This document shows positions 8,711 through 18,319 of a stretch of DNA of 64,000 bases, piece by piece. Every line of letters begins with the position of its first letter. Position 1 is the first letter of the stretch. The stretch lies in contig NZ_CANKYW010000008.1 in assembly GCF_947488135.1 (NCBI RefSeq), positions 119,176-183,175 on the forward strand. Reading direction: 5' to 3'. A program made the translations under genes and the position numbers. The stretch comes from an uncultured Marivita sp. GTDB lineage: Bacteria; Pseudomonadota; Alphaproteobacteria; Rhodobacterales; Rhodobacteraceae. The notes under the pieces are model-generated. The model was not told the DNA's origin and did no database searches. It was given only the letters and a program-made list of their open reading frames with translations.

Positions 8711-9244
8711 ATGCCCAAAAACAGTGACATCTCTCGAACGCGATCGCCCCGTCTGCGCAAACCGGACGCCACCGACGGGGCCGCTATCTGGGAGCTTGTG
8801 AAAAGCTGCAAGCCGCTCGACGAGAATTCGATGTACTGTAACCTGGTGCAAGCCGACCACTTCCGCGACACATGCGTCGTCGCCGAACTTGATGGGGACA
8901 TCGTTGGCTGGATTTCCGGCCATATGATTCCCGATCAAAACGCCATCTTCGTGTGGCAGGTTGCGGTCAGTGACAAGGCACGCGGCATGGGTCTTGGCAA
9001 GAAGATGCTGCTTGAACTGATCGAACGCGACGCGTGCGATGACGCGACGCAACTGAAAACGACTATCACCCGTGACAACGCCGCATCCTGGGGTCTCTTC
9101 CGCAGCTTTGCGCGCGCCATCGGTGGCGATCTGAGCGATACACCGCACTTCACGCGCGATACCCATTTCGAGGGCCGCCACGACACCGAACACATGGTGT
9201 CGATCACGCTTCCGGCGACGGGCGATCTCAAGCGCGCAGCCTGA
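8711..9244 (+). CDS. ectA: L-2,4-diaminobutyrate N-gamma-acetyltransferase
   Basis: 177 residues, a GNAT acetyltransferase. It transfers an acetyl group from acetyl-CoA to 2,4-diaminobutyrate, the second dedicated step of ectoine synthesis. The EctA-specific N-terminal block IWELVKSCKPLDENSMYCNL (substrate side) and the CoA-binding loop RGMGLGKK (about 91-98) are present, followed by TTITRDNAASWGLF. Length matches the family. First gene of ectA-ectB-ectC-ask; AGGA stands very close to the ATG, with AAAGG a little further up. Confidence 0.97.
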   Translation: MPKNSDISRTRSPRLRKPDATDGAAIWELVKSCKPLDENSMYCNLVQADHFRDTCVVAELDGDIVGWISGHMIPDQNAIFVWQVAVSDKARGMGLGKKMLLELIERDACDDATQLKTTITRDNAASWGLFRSFARAIGGDLSDTPHFTRDTHFEGRHDTEHMVSITLPATGDLKRAA

Positions 9245-9300
9245 CCGGCGGTCACGCCTCTACCTCACATTCTGATTCCAATGCCTTGAAAGGACATCCA

Positions 9301-10596
9301 ATGCCCAAGGACATGAACGATATTGTCTCGATCTTTGAACGCCGCGAAAGCGAAGCGCGGTCTTATTGCCGGGGAATGCCGGCCACCTTTACGTCCGCCA
9401 GCGGTTCCGAGATCACCGACGACACCGGCAAGACCTATATCGACTTTCTCGCCGGGTGTTCGTCGCTCAACTACGGTCACAACGATCCCGACATGAAATC
9501 AGCGTTGATTGACCACATCGCGAATGATGGCATCACGCATGGGTTGGATATGTATACCGACACTAAGGCCGCATTCTTGGAGACATTTGAGGAAAAGATC
9601 CTCGAACCGCGCGGGCTTGACTACAAGGTCATGATGACCGGCCCCACCGGCACCAACGCAGTCGAAGCCGCGATGAAGCTTGCTCGCAAAGTCACGAGAC
9701 GGCGCAACATCGTTGCTTTTACCAACGGCTTCCACGGAATGACGATGGGCGCGCTGTCCTGCACCGGCAATGCCGGCAAGCGTGCGGGCGCAGGTGCTGG
9801 ACCGCTATGTGGCGTGTCACGGATGCCGTTCGAGGGTGCATTTGGCGAAGACGTCGACACGCTCGCACAGATCGAAATGATGCTCGACAACCCCTCCAGT
9901 GGCATCGACGCGCCCGCCGCATTTATCCTTGAGCCTGTTCAGGGCGAAGGCGGGCTTAATGCTGCGTCAACCGAATGGATGCAGGGCATTGCGCGGCTGG
10001 CCAAAAAGCACGGCGCGCTTCTTATCGTCGATGACATCCAAGCGGGCTGCGGTCGCACCGGGCCATTCTTTTCGTTCGAAAAGATGGGGATCGAACCGGA
10101 TCTCGTGCCCTTGGCGAAAAGCCTGTCGGGAATGGGACTTCCCTTTGCCGCGCTGCTGGTCAAGCCGGAACACGACATCTGGAAACCAGCTGAACACAAC
10201 GGCACCTTCCGAGGCAACACCCATGCTTTCGTGACCGCACGCGTCGCGATCGAAAAGTTCTGGTCCGATGATCGGTTCGAGAAGGAGATCGGCGAAAAGG
10301 CCGAGATGCTGACCGGGGCGCTAAACGACATTGCCGCACTGGTCCCCGGTGCCAAGCTCAAAGGGCGCGGCATGATGCAGGGAGTCGATGTCGGATCGGG
10401 CGATCTTGCGGGCGATATCTGCGCTCGGGCCTTCGAAAAGGGGCTCATCATCGAAACCTCGGGTGCCCATGACGAGGTGGTCAAAGTGCTCGCGCCGTTG
10501 ACCACGCCAAAAGACACGCTGCGCAAGGGCTTCAACATCCTGTTGGATGCCGCAAACGATGTTCTGAGCGCCCATAACAAAATCGCTGCGGAGTAA
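9301..10596 (+). CDS. ectB: L-2,4-diaminobutyrate aminotransferase
   Basis: 431 residues from the ATG at 9301, which follows AAAGGA by seven bases; an upstream TTG is disfavoured. Class III PLP aminotransferase that converts aspartate semialdehyde to diaminobutyrate with glutamate as amino donor. Visible are the PLP phosphate loop ([19 protein letters not shown]), [10 protein letters not shown], the Asp of [13 protein letters not shown], and the PLP lysine at about residue 273 (LAKSLSG). Together with EctA and EctC this makes ectoine in the cytoplasm. Confidence 0.97.
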   Translation: MPKDMNDIVSIFERRESEARSYCRGMPATFTSASGSEITDDTGKTYIDFLAGCSSLNYGHNDPDMKSALIDHIANDGITHGLDMYTDTKAAFLETFEEKILEPRGLDYKVMMTGPTGTNAVEAAMKLARKVTRRRNIVAFTNGFHGMTMGALSCTGNAGKRAGAGAGPLCGVSRMPFEGAFGEDVDTLAQIEMMLDNPSSGIDAPAAFILEPVQGEGGLNAASTEWMQGIARLAKKHGALLIVDDIQAGCGRTGPFFSFEKMGIEPDLVPLAKSLSGMGLPFAALLVKPEHDIWKPAEHNGTFRGNTHAFVTARVAIEKFWSDDRFEKEIGEKAEMLTGALNDIAALVPGAKLKGRGMMQGVDVGSGDLAGDICARAFEKGLIIETSGAHDEVVKVLAPLTTPKDTLRKGFNILLDAANDVLSAHNKIAAE

Positions 10597-10601
10597 TTGA
10601 T

Positions 10602-11003
10602 ATGATTGTCAGAGACTTCAACAAGATCATCGAAAACGAAAAGGACCGCGTCGTGTCGGACGCCAACTGGACAAGCGTCCGGATGCTTCTGGCCGACGAC
10701 AACATGGGTTTTTCCTTCCACATCACGTTTCTCGAGGAAGGGTCCGAACACACGTTCGAATACAAGAACCACTTTGAGAGCGTGTATTGCATGAAGGGCA
10801 AAGGGTCGATCACCGACCTTGCCACCGGTGAGACGCACGAGATCACACCCGGCGTCATGTATGCGCTCGACAAGCACGACCGCCACGTCTTGCGGGCCGA
10901 GGAAGAGCTGGTCATGGCCTGCTGCTTCAACCCGCCCGTGACCGGCACCGAAGTGCACCGCGAAGACGGCTCCTACGCAGCGCCAGAGTCAGAAGATGCC
11001 TGA
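10602..11003 (+). CDS. ectC: L-ectoine synthase
   Basis: 133 residues, a cupin-fold, iron-dependent cyclase that closes N-gamma-acetyl-diaminobutyrate to ectoine. Diagnostic stretches are the start [40 protein letters not shown] and the metal-ligand region ending with the [13 protein letters not shown] block. The gene starts five bases after ectB and overlaps ask by eight bases. No ectD (hydroxylase) follows, so only ectoine, not hydroxyectoine, is supported by this locus. Confidence 0.97.
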   Translation: MIVRDFNKIIENEKDRVVSDANWTSVRMLLADDNMGFSFHITFLEEGSEHTFEYKNHFESVYCMKGKGSITDLATGETHEITPGVMYALDKHDRHVLRAEEELVMACCFNPPVTGTEVHREDGSYAAPESEDA

Positions 11004-12429
11004 TATGGCACATACGGTAGAGAAAATCGGCGGGACGTCCATGTCCCGCCTCTGCGAATTGCGCGACACGCTGTTTATCGGCGACCGCAAGGACAGAGAC
11101 ATCTACAACCGCGTTTTCGTGGTCTCGGCCTTTGGTGGGATCACGAACCTGCTGTTGGAGCACAAGAAATCCGGTGAACCGGGTGTCTATGCGCTCTTTG
11201 CCCATGACGACAGCAATCACAAATGGCAGGACGCGCTTGACCGCTTGGCCGATGCGATGAAAGCGGCCCACAAGGAAATCCTGTCGCACAAGGGCGATGT
11301 CCAACAGGCAAATATGTTCGTTGACGAGCGCATCCTTGGCGCGCGCAATTGCCTGATCGACCTGCAACGCCTGTGTTCCTACGGTCACTTCCGCTTGCCG
11401 GAACACATGGGCCATATTCGCGAGTTGCTTTCAGGGCTGGGTGAGGCGCATTCCGCTTTCGTCACCACGTTGATGCTCCAGCGCAGCAATATCGCGGCCC
11501 GGTTTGTCGATCTGTCGGGCTGGCGCGATGAGGGGGATGTCTGTCTCGAACAGCGCATCACCGACGCCTTTCAGGACCTTGATCCGGCGACGGAAATGCC
11601 CATTGTCACAGGGTATGCGCAATGCGTCGAAGGTCTGATGAACGAATTTGACCGTGGTTATTCCGAGGTCACGTTCTCGCATCTGGCCGCGCTGACCGGC
11701 GCGCGCGAGGCGATCATCCACAAGGAATTCCACCTGTCCTCGGCCGATCCAAAGCTGGTGGGCGAAGAAGCCGTGCGCAAGCTGGGCCGCACCAATTATG
11801 ACGTGGCGGATCAGCTGTCCAACATGGGGATGGAGGCGATCCACCCCAAGGCGGCCAAGACGCTGCGCCAAGCAGGTGTGCCGTTGCGCGTGACCAATGC
11901 CTTCGATCCCGGCGATCCGGGGACGTTGATCGACGATCAGCCCGCCGACACGGCGGCGGCCGAGATCGTGACGGGCCTCGACATCGTCACGCTGGAAGTG
12001 TTCGAACAGGACATGGTGGGCGTCAAAGGCTACGATTCCGGCATTTTGGACGTGCTCAAGCGGCACAATGTGCGGATCGTGTCGAAAGTGTCGAACGCCA
12101 ACACGATCACGCACTATCTTGATGCCTCGCTCAAGACGATGCGTCGGGTGGAGCGTGACATCGCCAAGATGTTTCCGGCGGCGGAAATCACCAGTCGCCG
12201 TCTTGCGATGGTGTCGGTGATCGGGCGTGACCTGAACGGTCTTTCGGTTCTGACCCGTGGCCTTCAGGCCATCGCCAACATCGGCCGCGAGGCCATCGGC
12301 GCAAGCCAGGGCCCGCGCAATGTGGATGTGCAGTTCGTGATGGATCGCGACTCGATGGAGCCTGTCATCAAGGCCCTGCACGAAGAGCTGATCGAAACCG
12401 CACCGACGCAGTTGTCCCGCGCGGCGTAA
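10996..12429 (+). CDS. ask: Aspartate kinase, ectoine-specific (Ask_Ect)
   Basis: 477 residues. It phosphorylates aspartate, feeding aspartate semialdehyde into ectoine synthesis. The kinase motif [10 protein letters not shown] is at the N-terminus, then [17 protein letters not shown], and two C-terminal ACT-like segments ([43 protein letters not shown]). The Ask_Ect form recruited into ect operons is usually less sensitive to feedback by lysine and threonine, so it secures flux under salt stress. Overlap with ectC indicates translational coupling. Confidence 0.94.
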   Translation: MPDMAHTVEKIGGTSMSRLCELRDTLFIGDRKDRDIYNRVFVVSAFGGITNLLLEHKKSGEPGVYALFAHDDSNHKWQDALDRLADAMKAAHKEILSHKGDVQQANMFVDERILGARNCLIDLQRLCSYGHFRLPEHMGHIRELLSGLGEAHSAFVTTLMLQRSNIAARFVDLSGWRDEGDVCLEQRITDAFQDLDPATEMPIVTGYAQCVEGLMNEFDRGYSEVTFSHLAALTGAREAIIHKEFHLSSADPKLVGEEAVRKLGRTNYDVADQLSNMGMEAIHPKAAKTLRQAGVPLRVTNAFDPGDPGTLIDDQPADTAAAEIVTGLDIVTLEVFEQDMVGVKGYDSGILDVLKRHNVRIVSKVSNANTITHYLDASLKTMRRVERDIAKMFPAAEITSRRLAMVSVIGRDLNGLSVLTRGLQAIANIGREAIGASQGPRNVDVQFVMDRDSMEPVIKALHEELIETAPTQLSRAA

Positions 12430-12438
12430 AACTAAATC

Positions 12439-12462
12439 CCGGTGCCCGCTTCAGGGCATCGG
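12439..12462. terminator. Hairpin between convergent ask and GST genes
   Basis: CCGGTGCCC and GGGCATCGG pair over 9 bp with one mismatch around a 6-nt loop, overlapping the last codons of the opposing gene. No T-tract on either side. A possible shared transcription end, not a strong one. Confidence 0.35.
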
Positions 12463-13077
12463 AATATCCGTGACGAATTTCGGCACCTGATAGCCCTTCT
12501 GCACCGCCGGACGGTCGGCAATGCGCAGATACCAGTCTCTGACATTGGGAAAGTCGTTCAGGTCAATCTCCTGCCATTCGAACCGCGCTGCCCAGGGAAA
12601 GATCGCCATATCGGCAATGGTGTAATCCCCGGCCACGAAATCCCGTCCCTCAAGCCGCGTGTTCAGCACGGAATACAGACGCTGCGCCTCTTTCCCGTAG
12701 CGCGCTTCGGCGTAGTCCGATGTGCCCTTGTTGAACTTCAGGAAATGATGCGCCTGCCCCAGCATCGGGCCAAAGCCGCCCATTTGCCACATGAGCCACT
12801 CCATCATCTGCCAATAGGCGTCGCCCTCCGCCAGAAAGCGCCCGTGCTTCTGCGCGAGATAGAGCAGGATCGCCCCGCTTTCCATCAGCGACAGCCCCGT
12901 GTCCTGATCGACGATGGCGGGGATCTTGTTGTTCGGCGAAATCTTGAGGAACTCCGGCGTAAACTGTTCGTCCTTCGTGATGTCGATGGAATGCACAGTG
13001 TAGGGCACGCCCAGCTCTTCCAGCAGGATAGACACCTTGCGCCCGTTTGGCGTTGTCCATGTGTATAGGTCGATCAT
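12451..13077 (-). CDS. Glutathione S-transferase (YfcG/YghU-like)
   Basis: 208 residues. N-terminal thioredoxin-like domain (IDLYTWTTPNGRKVSILLEE, with the NKIPAIVD cis-proline loop and the glutathione-binding SLMESGAILLYLA), then an all-helical C-terminal domain (FVAGDYTIADMAIFPW). The early TTPNGRK segment is typical of the Nu-class enzymes YfcG and YghU, which act as disulfide-bond reductases with glutathione. Cytoplasmic. Convergent with the ectoine operon; no functional link is visible. Confidence 0.9.
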   Translation of the reverse strand: MIDLYTWTTPNGRKVSILLEELGVPYTVHSIDITKDEQFTPEFLKISPNNKIPAIVDQDTGLSLMESGAILLYLAQKHGRFLAEGDAYWQMMEWLMWQMGGFGPMLGQAHHFLKFNKGTSDYAEARYGKEAQRLYSVLNTRLEGRDFVAGDYTIADMAIFPWAARFEWQEIDLNDFPNVRDWYLRIADRPAVQKGYQVPKFVTDIPMP

Positions 13078-13098
13078 ATCCCGCCTCTTGTCTTGTGT

Positions 13099-13308
13099 TT
13101 ACCGCAGCGCCTCACCGGTCGCCGTGTCAAAGATGTGCAGCGTGTCCAGGGCCGCCGTCAAGGTCATCTCTTCCCCTACTTTGGGCGGCGGGTGACGATC
13201 AGCGGCCAGATAAACGCGGCCCGGTTGCCGCCATCCATCGGATCTGCAATTCGTTGACCACGTCGATGCGCGCCGCCATATGCCGGTACTGGTCAGCTGC
13301 ACGGACAC
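13099..13308 (-). pseudogene. Remnant of a sugar ABC transporter ATPase (UgpC/MalK-like C-terminus)
   Basis: Reading on the minus strand, the end VYLAADRHPPPKVGEEM and then LDTLHIFDTATGEALR matches the C-terminal regulatory domain of carbohydrate ABC ATPases, which finish with a Val-Gly-Glu strand and HLFD-x-TG. Everything upstream, including the Walker and signature motifs, is gone or out of frame. It is the tail of a lost import system, next to the damaged PIG-L gene. Confidence 0.65.
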
Positions 13309-13511
13309 GGAACTGGAAAGCGCCGCCAGCCGTTTATTGGCGCAGACTTATCTTTCCGCACCGGGACTGGATGTGACGAATACGGACGATCTGACCAGTC
13401 GCTATTCCGGCCAAAACCCGCATCTGTTACGCTGGCTGAGCGGCGCGGCAGAGGCGCTGTTACCGGCGCAGACGATCATTGATCCCCACCATCGCCGAAG
13501 CGAGGTAGACC
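13280..13511 (+). pseudogene. Unrecognised gene fragment before the PIG-L gene
   Basis: An open stretch begins VLVSCTDTELESAASRLL and continues to LLRWLSGAAEALLPAQTIIDP, with a coding-like composition. It has no convincing start signal and runs into the next gene in another phase. I do not recognise the family. Given the ABC ATPase debris on one side and a frameshifted gene on the other, it is most likely the end of a deleted gene. Confidence 0.3.
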
Positions 13512-15850
13512 ATGCCCACTCCAGACCAAACCCGCCTTCAGGACACACGGATGCGCCCGCGCGTGCTCGATCTCTGGTGGGCGCTGCGCCCGCTGCAATC
13601 GGTGGTGCGGCTGATGAACACCGGCGCGCATCCCGACGATGAAACCACCGCGTTTCTGGCTGCCATCGGCCTGCGGGACGGCATCAACCTCAGCTATGCC
13701 TGTTCCACGCGCGGCGAGGGCGGGCAAAACGATATCGGCACCGAAAGCGGCGCGGCGCTTGGTGCGCTGCGCACCCGCGAGATGGAGCGCGCCTGCGATC
13801 TGCTCAACATGCGGCTCTACTGGCATGGCATCTCCCCCGATGATCCGATCCGCGATTTCCGGTTTTCCAAAAGCGGCGAGGAAACGATGGGCATCTGGGG
13901 CCACGACCACCTGCTGCACCGCTTTGTCGAGATCGTGCGCACCGACCGCCCCGATATCATCCTGCCGACTTTCCTCGATGTGCCGGGCCAGCACGGCCAC
14001 CACCGCGCCATGACGCAGGCGGCGCACGAGGTGATGAGTGCCGCCGCCGATCCCGACTTCGCGTCGAACCTTCCGCCCTGGCAGGTGTCCAAGATGTACC
14101 TGCCCGCCTGGTCTGGCGCGGGGCAAGCCTATGACGACGATCAGCCGCCACCGGACCCAACGCTCACGATCAGTGGCGCAGGCAAGGACCCGGTGTCGGG
14201 ATGGAGCTTTGCGCGCATCGGCCAGATGTCCCGCGCGTTTCATCGTACGCAGGGCATGGGGCGCTGGGTGCCCGCCGGTCCCGGACAGGACTGGCCGCTG
14301 CACCTTGCCGTCAGCCATGTCGAAGGCCCCGACGACAGCCTGACCGCCGGTCTCCCGCAAACATTGGCGGACCTCGTGGACAATGCGCCCGCGATCAAGG
14401 ATCACCTGCTGTCCGCTCACGGCTATATCACCGAGACAATGTCGGCTTTCCCGCATTTCACCCATGTGGCGGCCACCGCCCGCACTGCGCTGAAACACGT
14501 TCAACTGGCCGAGGCCGACGCGCCCGCCCACATCGCGCATCGTCTTGCGGACAAGCATCGACAACTGGCGCATGTCCTGCGTCTGGCCCTCGGGGTCGAG
14601 GCCAGCGCGCGTACCGAGCAGATCTGGCTCCGCCCCGGCGACGTGACGCGGCTCACTGTCGAGTTTGACGCGGGCGATGCCGACCATGCTGCGCATAGCA
14701 TTGCCCTGCCCTATGGTTGGTCGCTTGACGACGACACGATCACCATAACGACCGACGCGCACCAGACCGATCCCTACCGCGCTGAATACGATCCGCTTGA
14801 TCCACCCCTGCCGCGGATCGAGATCCAGCTCGATGCGGCAACCGTCGCCGTACCGTTCGACACACCGCCGGTCATCTTGCCGGACCGTGCGGCACTGATC
14901 GTGCCGACAGCGGCTCTGATCAACCTCAACACACCGAAACGCGCGCTTCCCGTGGCGGTCGCCGATGTCAGCCCCGCTGGCAGCGCGGTCAGTTTCGACC
15001 TTCCCGATGGCTGGACTGCCGGGGCGCATGATGGCGGGTTGCACCTGATGCTGCCAGAGGATGCCGACCCCGGCCTTTACACCCTGCCGCTCTATGTCGG
15101 CCCAGCCCCCGCGATGACCGAACGGCGTATCGCCTACGACCACATTGATCCCACCGTTCACACACGGCCTGCGTCGCTTGACGTGCGTGTGCTTGACGTC
15201 ACGGTCCCTGACGCAAAGGTCGGTTATATCGGCAGCGGCATGATGCCGTCGCCACGTGGCTCCGCGCGCTTGGCGCGGACGTGACCGAGCTTACCGATGA
15301 CCAGATCAACCATGAAACCGCGCTGGCGGCTTTCGACACCATCGTGATCGGCATTTTCGCCCTGCAGTTCCGCGACGGGCTGTTGGACGAGATGCCCCGC
15401 ATTCGTGACTGGGTCGAAGACGGCGGGACGTTGCTGACGCTCTACCACCGCCCTTGGGACAACTGGGATCCAGAGACTGTCCCGCCTCGCAGGCTCGAAA
15501 TCGGGCAACCTTCGCTGCGTTGGCGTATCACCGACGCACAGGCAGAGGTCACGCATCTGGAGCCCGATCAGCCGCTACTGACCACGCCCAACCGGATCAC
15601 CGCCGAGGATTGGGACGGCTGGGTCAAGGAACGCGGGCTTTATTTCGCCAAAAGCTGGGACGCGGCCTATACGCCGCTTCTGTCGATGGCCGATCCCGGT
15701 GAAGACCCGCTGACCGGAGCACTGCTGACCGCCGAGATCGGCAAAGGGCGTCACACCCATTGCAGCCTCGTGCTGCACACCCAGATGGCGCATCTTGTGC
15801 CGGGCGCGTTCCGCCTGATGGCAAATCTCATCGCCCCCCGCAGTCATTGA
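13512..15850 (+). pseudogene. PIG-L family deacetylase, interrupted by a frameshift
   Basis: The first 590 codons (13512-15284) hold a PIG-L/LmbE deacetylase domain: zinc-binding HPDD at residues 40-43 and HGHH at 161-164, in a sugar-amide hydrolase fold. A long beta-rich C-terminal part follows. Near 15239-15243 the frame changes. Frame 1 stops at 15284, whereas the protein clearly continues in another phase as VATWLRALGADVTELTDDQ and on to 15850 (TLLTLYHRPWDNW, CSLVLHTQMAHL). One missing base would restore a protein of about 780 residues. Either a real inactivating deletion or a sequencing error. Intact relatives typically sit in carbohydrate-use operons, which fits the ABC ATPase debris upstream. 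Confidence 0.8.
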
Positions 15851-15944
15851 CGATGAAGCGCTGGCGCAGACCCGTCCGGGCGCCATGACGGTCTCATGCG
15901 AATAGCGCTTGTCAAACCTGAGGCCCGGCGACGACTATACCCAG

Positions 15945-16397
15945 ATGACCGACGCCAAGCCGCCCCTGCCGGATTTCGACCTCAACGCGTTTACGCCTTA
16001 CCGCCTCGCCGTCGCCGCCAAACGCACGAGCGAGGAATTGTCACGCCAGTACCGCGATCAGTTTGGCATCTCGATCCCCGAATGGCGGGTGCTGGTCCAT
16101 CTTGCTCATGAGGGCGATGCCACCTCGGTCAAGGATATCGAAACCCGCGTCCAGCTCGAGAAATACGAAGTCAGCCGCACCGCAAAGCGACTTGTCGAGA
16201 AGGGCCTGATCGTTAAGGCCGCGCATCCATCGGACCGGCGGTTGGTCGAGCTTGCCTTGACCGACAAGGGACAGGCGCTGATGGCGGAATTGCTGCCAAG
16301 GGCCAAGGCCTATCAGGCGGAAATCGAACGCCGCCTCGGCACGGCGTTCGAAAGCCTGGAATCGGGTTTATCGGAGCTTTTGCGTAAAACGGACTGA
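15945..16397 (+). CDS. MarR-family transcriptional regulator
   Basis: About 150 residues from the ATG at 15945. N-terminal dimerisation helix, then ISIPEWRVLVHLAHE and the winged helix: SVKDIETRVQLEKYEVSRTAKRLVEKGLI, with the wing AAHPSDRRLVEL. It is a different protein from the ectoine-linked MarR at 7975-8490. The gene follows the damaged PIG-L gene by about 90 bases and may have regulated it. Effector unknown. Confidence 0.85.
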   Translation: MTDAKPPLPDFDLNAFTPYRLAVAAKRTSEELSRQYRDQFGISIPEWRVLVHLAHEGDATSVKDIETRVQLEKYEVSRTAKRLVEKGLIVKAAHPSDRRLVELALTDKGQALMAELLPRAKAYQAEIERRLGTAFESLESGLSELLRKTD

Positions 16398-16421
16398 CCT
16401 TCGTTCGGTCTGGCCTGTCGT

Positions 16422-17768
16422 TCAGCGCATGTTGAACAACTCCTGATGAAAGTCTGCGGGCTTCAGCCCGTGTTCCGTCAGATCGTGGCGGAGCGCGTCG
16501 CCGAAGGCGGCGGGGCCGCAGAACCAGATGCTCGCGGATTTCCAGTCGGGCAGCATCTCGCGCAGACGCGCCCCGGTGAGCAACCCGTCCTCTTTGTCGC
16601 GCATCAAGTGTAGATCCACACCTGCCGCCGCGACATCGGCCTCAAGAAGCGCGCGGGGCTTCGGGTCGATTTCCGGCACGGTATGGAAGAGATCGACGGA
16701 TTTGCCATCCGGGGCAGTTGCCAGATGTTTCATTCGGGCGATGAACGGTGTGATGCCGATACCCGCTCCGATCCAGATCTGGCGGCTTTTGCTGTCCTCG
16801 AAGGTAAAGCGGCCATAGGGCCCTTCGACAGTTACATCGTCGCCCACTTTCACGGTCTGGGGCAAGCGCTCGGTATAGTCGCCAAGTGCCTTGGAGACAA
16901 AGCGAATGGTTCGGGTTTTCGGGTCCCAGGCGGAGGCGATGGTGAACGGATGCGCGCCTTCCTTTCGGTCAAAGGTGACGAAGGCGAACTGGCCTGCCCA
17001 ATGTCCGGGCCAGACGCGGTCGACTGTCACTTCGGCTTCCGTGATCTTCATCGACGGGAAGTGCTGAAGCTCGGTGATCTTGCCGGCGAACTTGCGACGA
17101 CGGCCGATCTGCCGGGTCAGCGTCAAACACGCCGCTGCGACCCCGCCGACCATCAGCAGACCCGTGATCAGACCCACCGGCTGAGTCCAGGCATCGAACT
17201 CCATGAGAACCATCGAATGGAAGACGAGAACAAGATAGGCCACGGCGATCAGCGTGTGGGTCTTGGCGAACCAGCGATAGGGAATGCGCCGGATCAACGC
17301 CACGGCGATGAGCAGCACCGCTATGTAGAACGCCTTTTCGCCAAGCCCCTCTGCCGGGTCTCTGAGGGTGCGCAGCATGGTTTCGATTGTCGCGACATCC
17401 GCAGCCTCAACCCCGGTCGGACGCGGTCCACGCTCGGGTGCGGTCATCAGGCCCAGATCGATGGCCCAACCCGGCCCGCTGACGAAAATCCAGTGCGCGA
17501 CAGCGGTCACGAGCGCCGAAATGCCGAGCCACTTGTGCAGCCGATAGGACTTGTCGAGCCCGTTCAGCCAGCGGTCCACCCAGGGCGACCGCACGGCCAG
17601 GATCATCGCGACGCTCATCGCGCCGATACTGAGGACACCTGAATACTGCACGAGCAGGTTGCGGGCGGCGATGAAGTTCAGGGTTTCGGGCAACGGCAGG
17701 TTGGCCGCAACCCACAGGAAACTGAGGCCCAGAAGCGTGGCCCAGAGAGTGATCCGAATGGTTTTCAT
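16422..17768 (-). CDS. Ferric reductase-like transmembrane flavoprotein
   Basis: About 448 residues. Start set at the ATG at 17768 (MKTIRITLWATLLGLS), which gives a clean first membrane helix; the open frame extends further upstream without good signals. Six membrane segments in the first 220 residues include His residues in HKWLGISALVTAVAHWIF and KTHTLIAVAYLVLVFHSM that suit two haem groups. Then come an FAD-binding domain (PFTIASAW, GPYGRF) and an NAD(P)-binding domain (IWIGAGIGITPFIARMKHL; IWFCGPAAFGDAL). The layout is that of ferric reductase/NADPH oxidase-like proteins moving electrons from cytoplasmic NAD(P)H across the membrane. The acceptor is unknown. Confidence 0.88.
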   Translation of the reverse strand: MKTIRITLWATLLGLSFLWVAANLPLPETLNFIAARNLLVQYSGVLSIGAMSVAMILAVRSPWVDRWLNGLDKSYRLHKWLGISALVTAVAHWIFVSGPGWAIDLGLMTAPERGPRPTGVEAADVATIETMLRTLRDPAEGLGEKAFYIAVLLIAVALIRRIPYRWFAKTHTLIAVAYLVLVFHSMVLMEFDAWTQPVGLITGLLMVGGVAAACLTLTRQIGRRRKFAGKITELQHFPSMKITEAEVTVDRVWPGHWAGQFAFVTFDRKEGAHPFTIASAWDPKTRTIRFVSKALGDYTERLPQTVKVGDDVTVEGPYGRFTFEDSKSRQIWIGAGIGITPFIARMKHLATAPDGKSVDLFHTVPEIDPKPRALLEADVAAAGVDLHLMRDKEDGLLTGARLREMLPDWKSASIWFCGPAAFGDALRHDLTEHGLKPADFHQELFNMR

Positions 17769-18319
17769 TGTTATGTTCCGTTGTTCACACAAGCTCTCAC
17801 GGGCGACGGCCCGGATTCCGTCGCGCGACCTGACGGGAATTTGCCTATTCTGCGCTTTGGCCATTGGTGTGTCGGGGCAATCCCGCTCATCGGTGCGATG
17901 CAGGACCATCTGCCGTTTTGCCACCGGCGTCCTTTCTGCCAAGATGACGGTTGGTACCGTTCATTTTCTGGTCAACGCGTCATTGCGGAAACAGGTGATA
18001 AGACGCAGATCGCGTGACCCGCATCCCTGAGGTGGCGCCGATCCCAAGATCGGTGGCAAGCAGCAGTACCTGTTTGGCCTCAATGATGCCGGATCGTGCA
18101 TTTTTGAGCGGTCCCGATCGATCTGATCGACGAAGGGAGGAAGGGAGGAAGGGAGGAAGCGGGGCTGCCGAGTGCCTTGTCCACGATTGGTGCCAAAAGA
18201 GACGTAGTCAGGCGAACCCAAGCGACCTGCTTGTGCGAACCCACGGGTGTCGCTGAACGGAGGCGGCCAAAATCATGTTCGCAGATAGACATGTTCGACT
18301 GCATCTGCAAACCTAGCAT
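17769..18319. other. 551-base gap with a short tandem repeat
   Basis: No credible gene. The one regular feature is three perfect tandem copies of GGGAGGAA at 18135-18158, a polypurine run. The rest may hold the promoters of the two divergent flanking genes, but I see no convincing boxes. Confidence 0.5.

Noticed and set aside
13476..15161. 561-codon open frame antisense to the PIG-L gene
   Set aside because: No recognisable domain, low-complexity Arg/Gly/His composition, and the opposite strand carries clear deacetylase motifs.
17769..17942. N-terminal extension of the ferric-reductase-like protein
   Set aside because: Adds a polar Arg-rich stretch without homology and no ribosome-binding site; the ATG at 17768 gives a normal first membrane helix.
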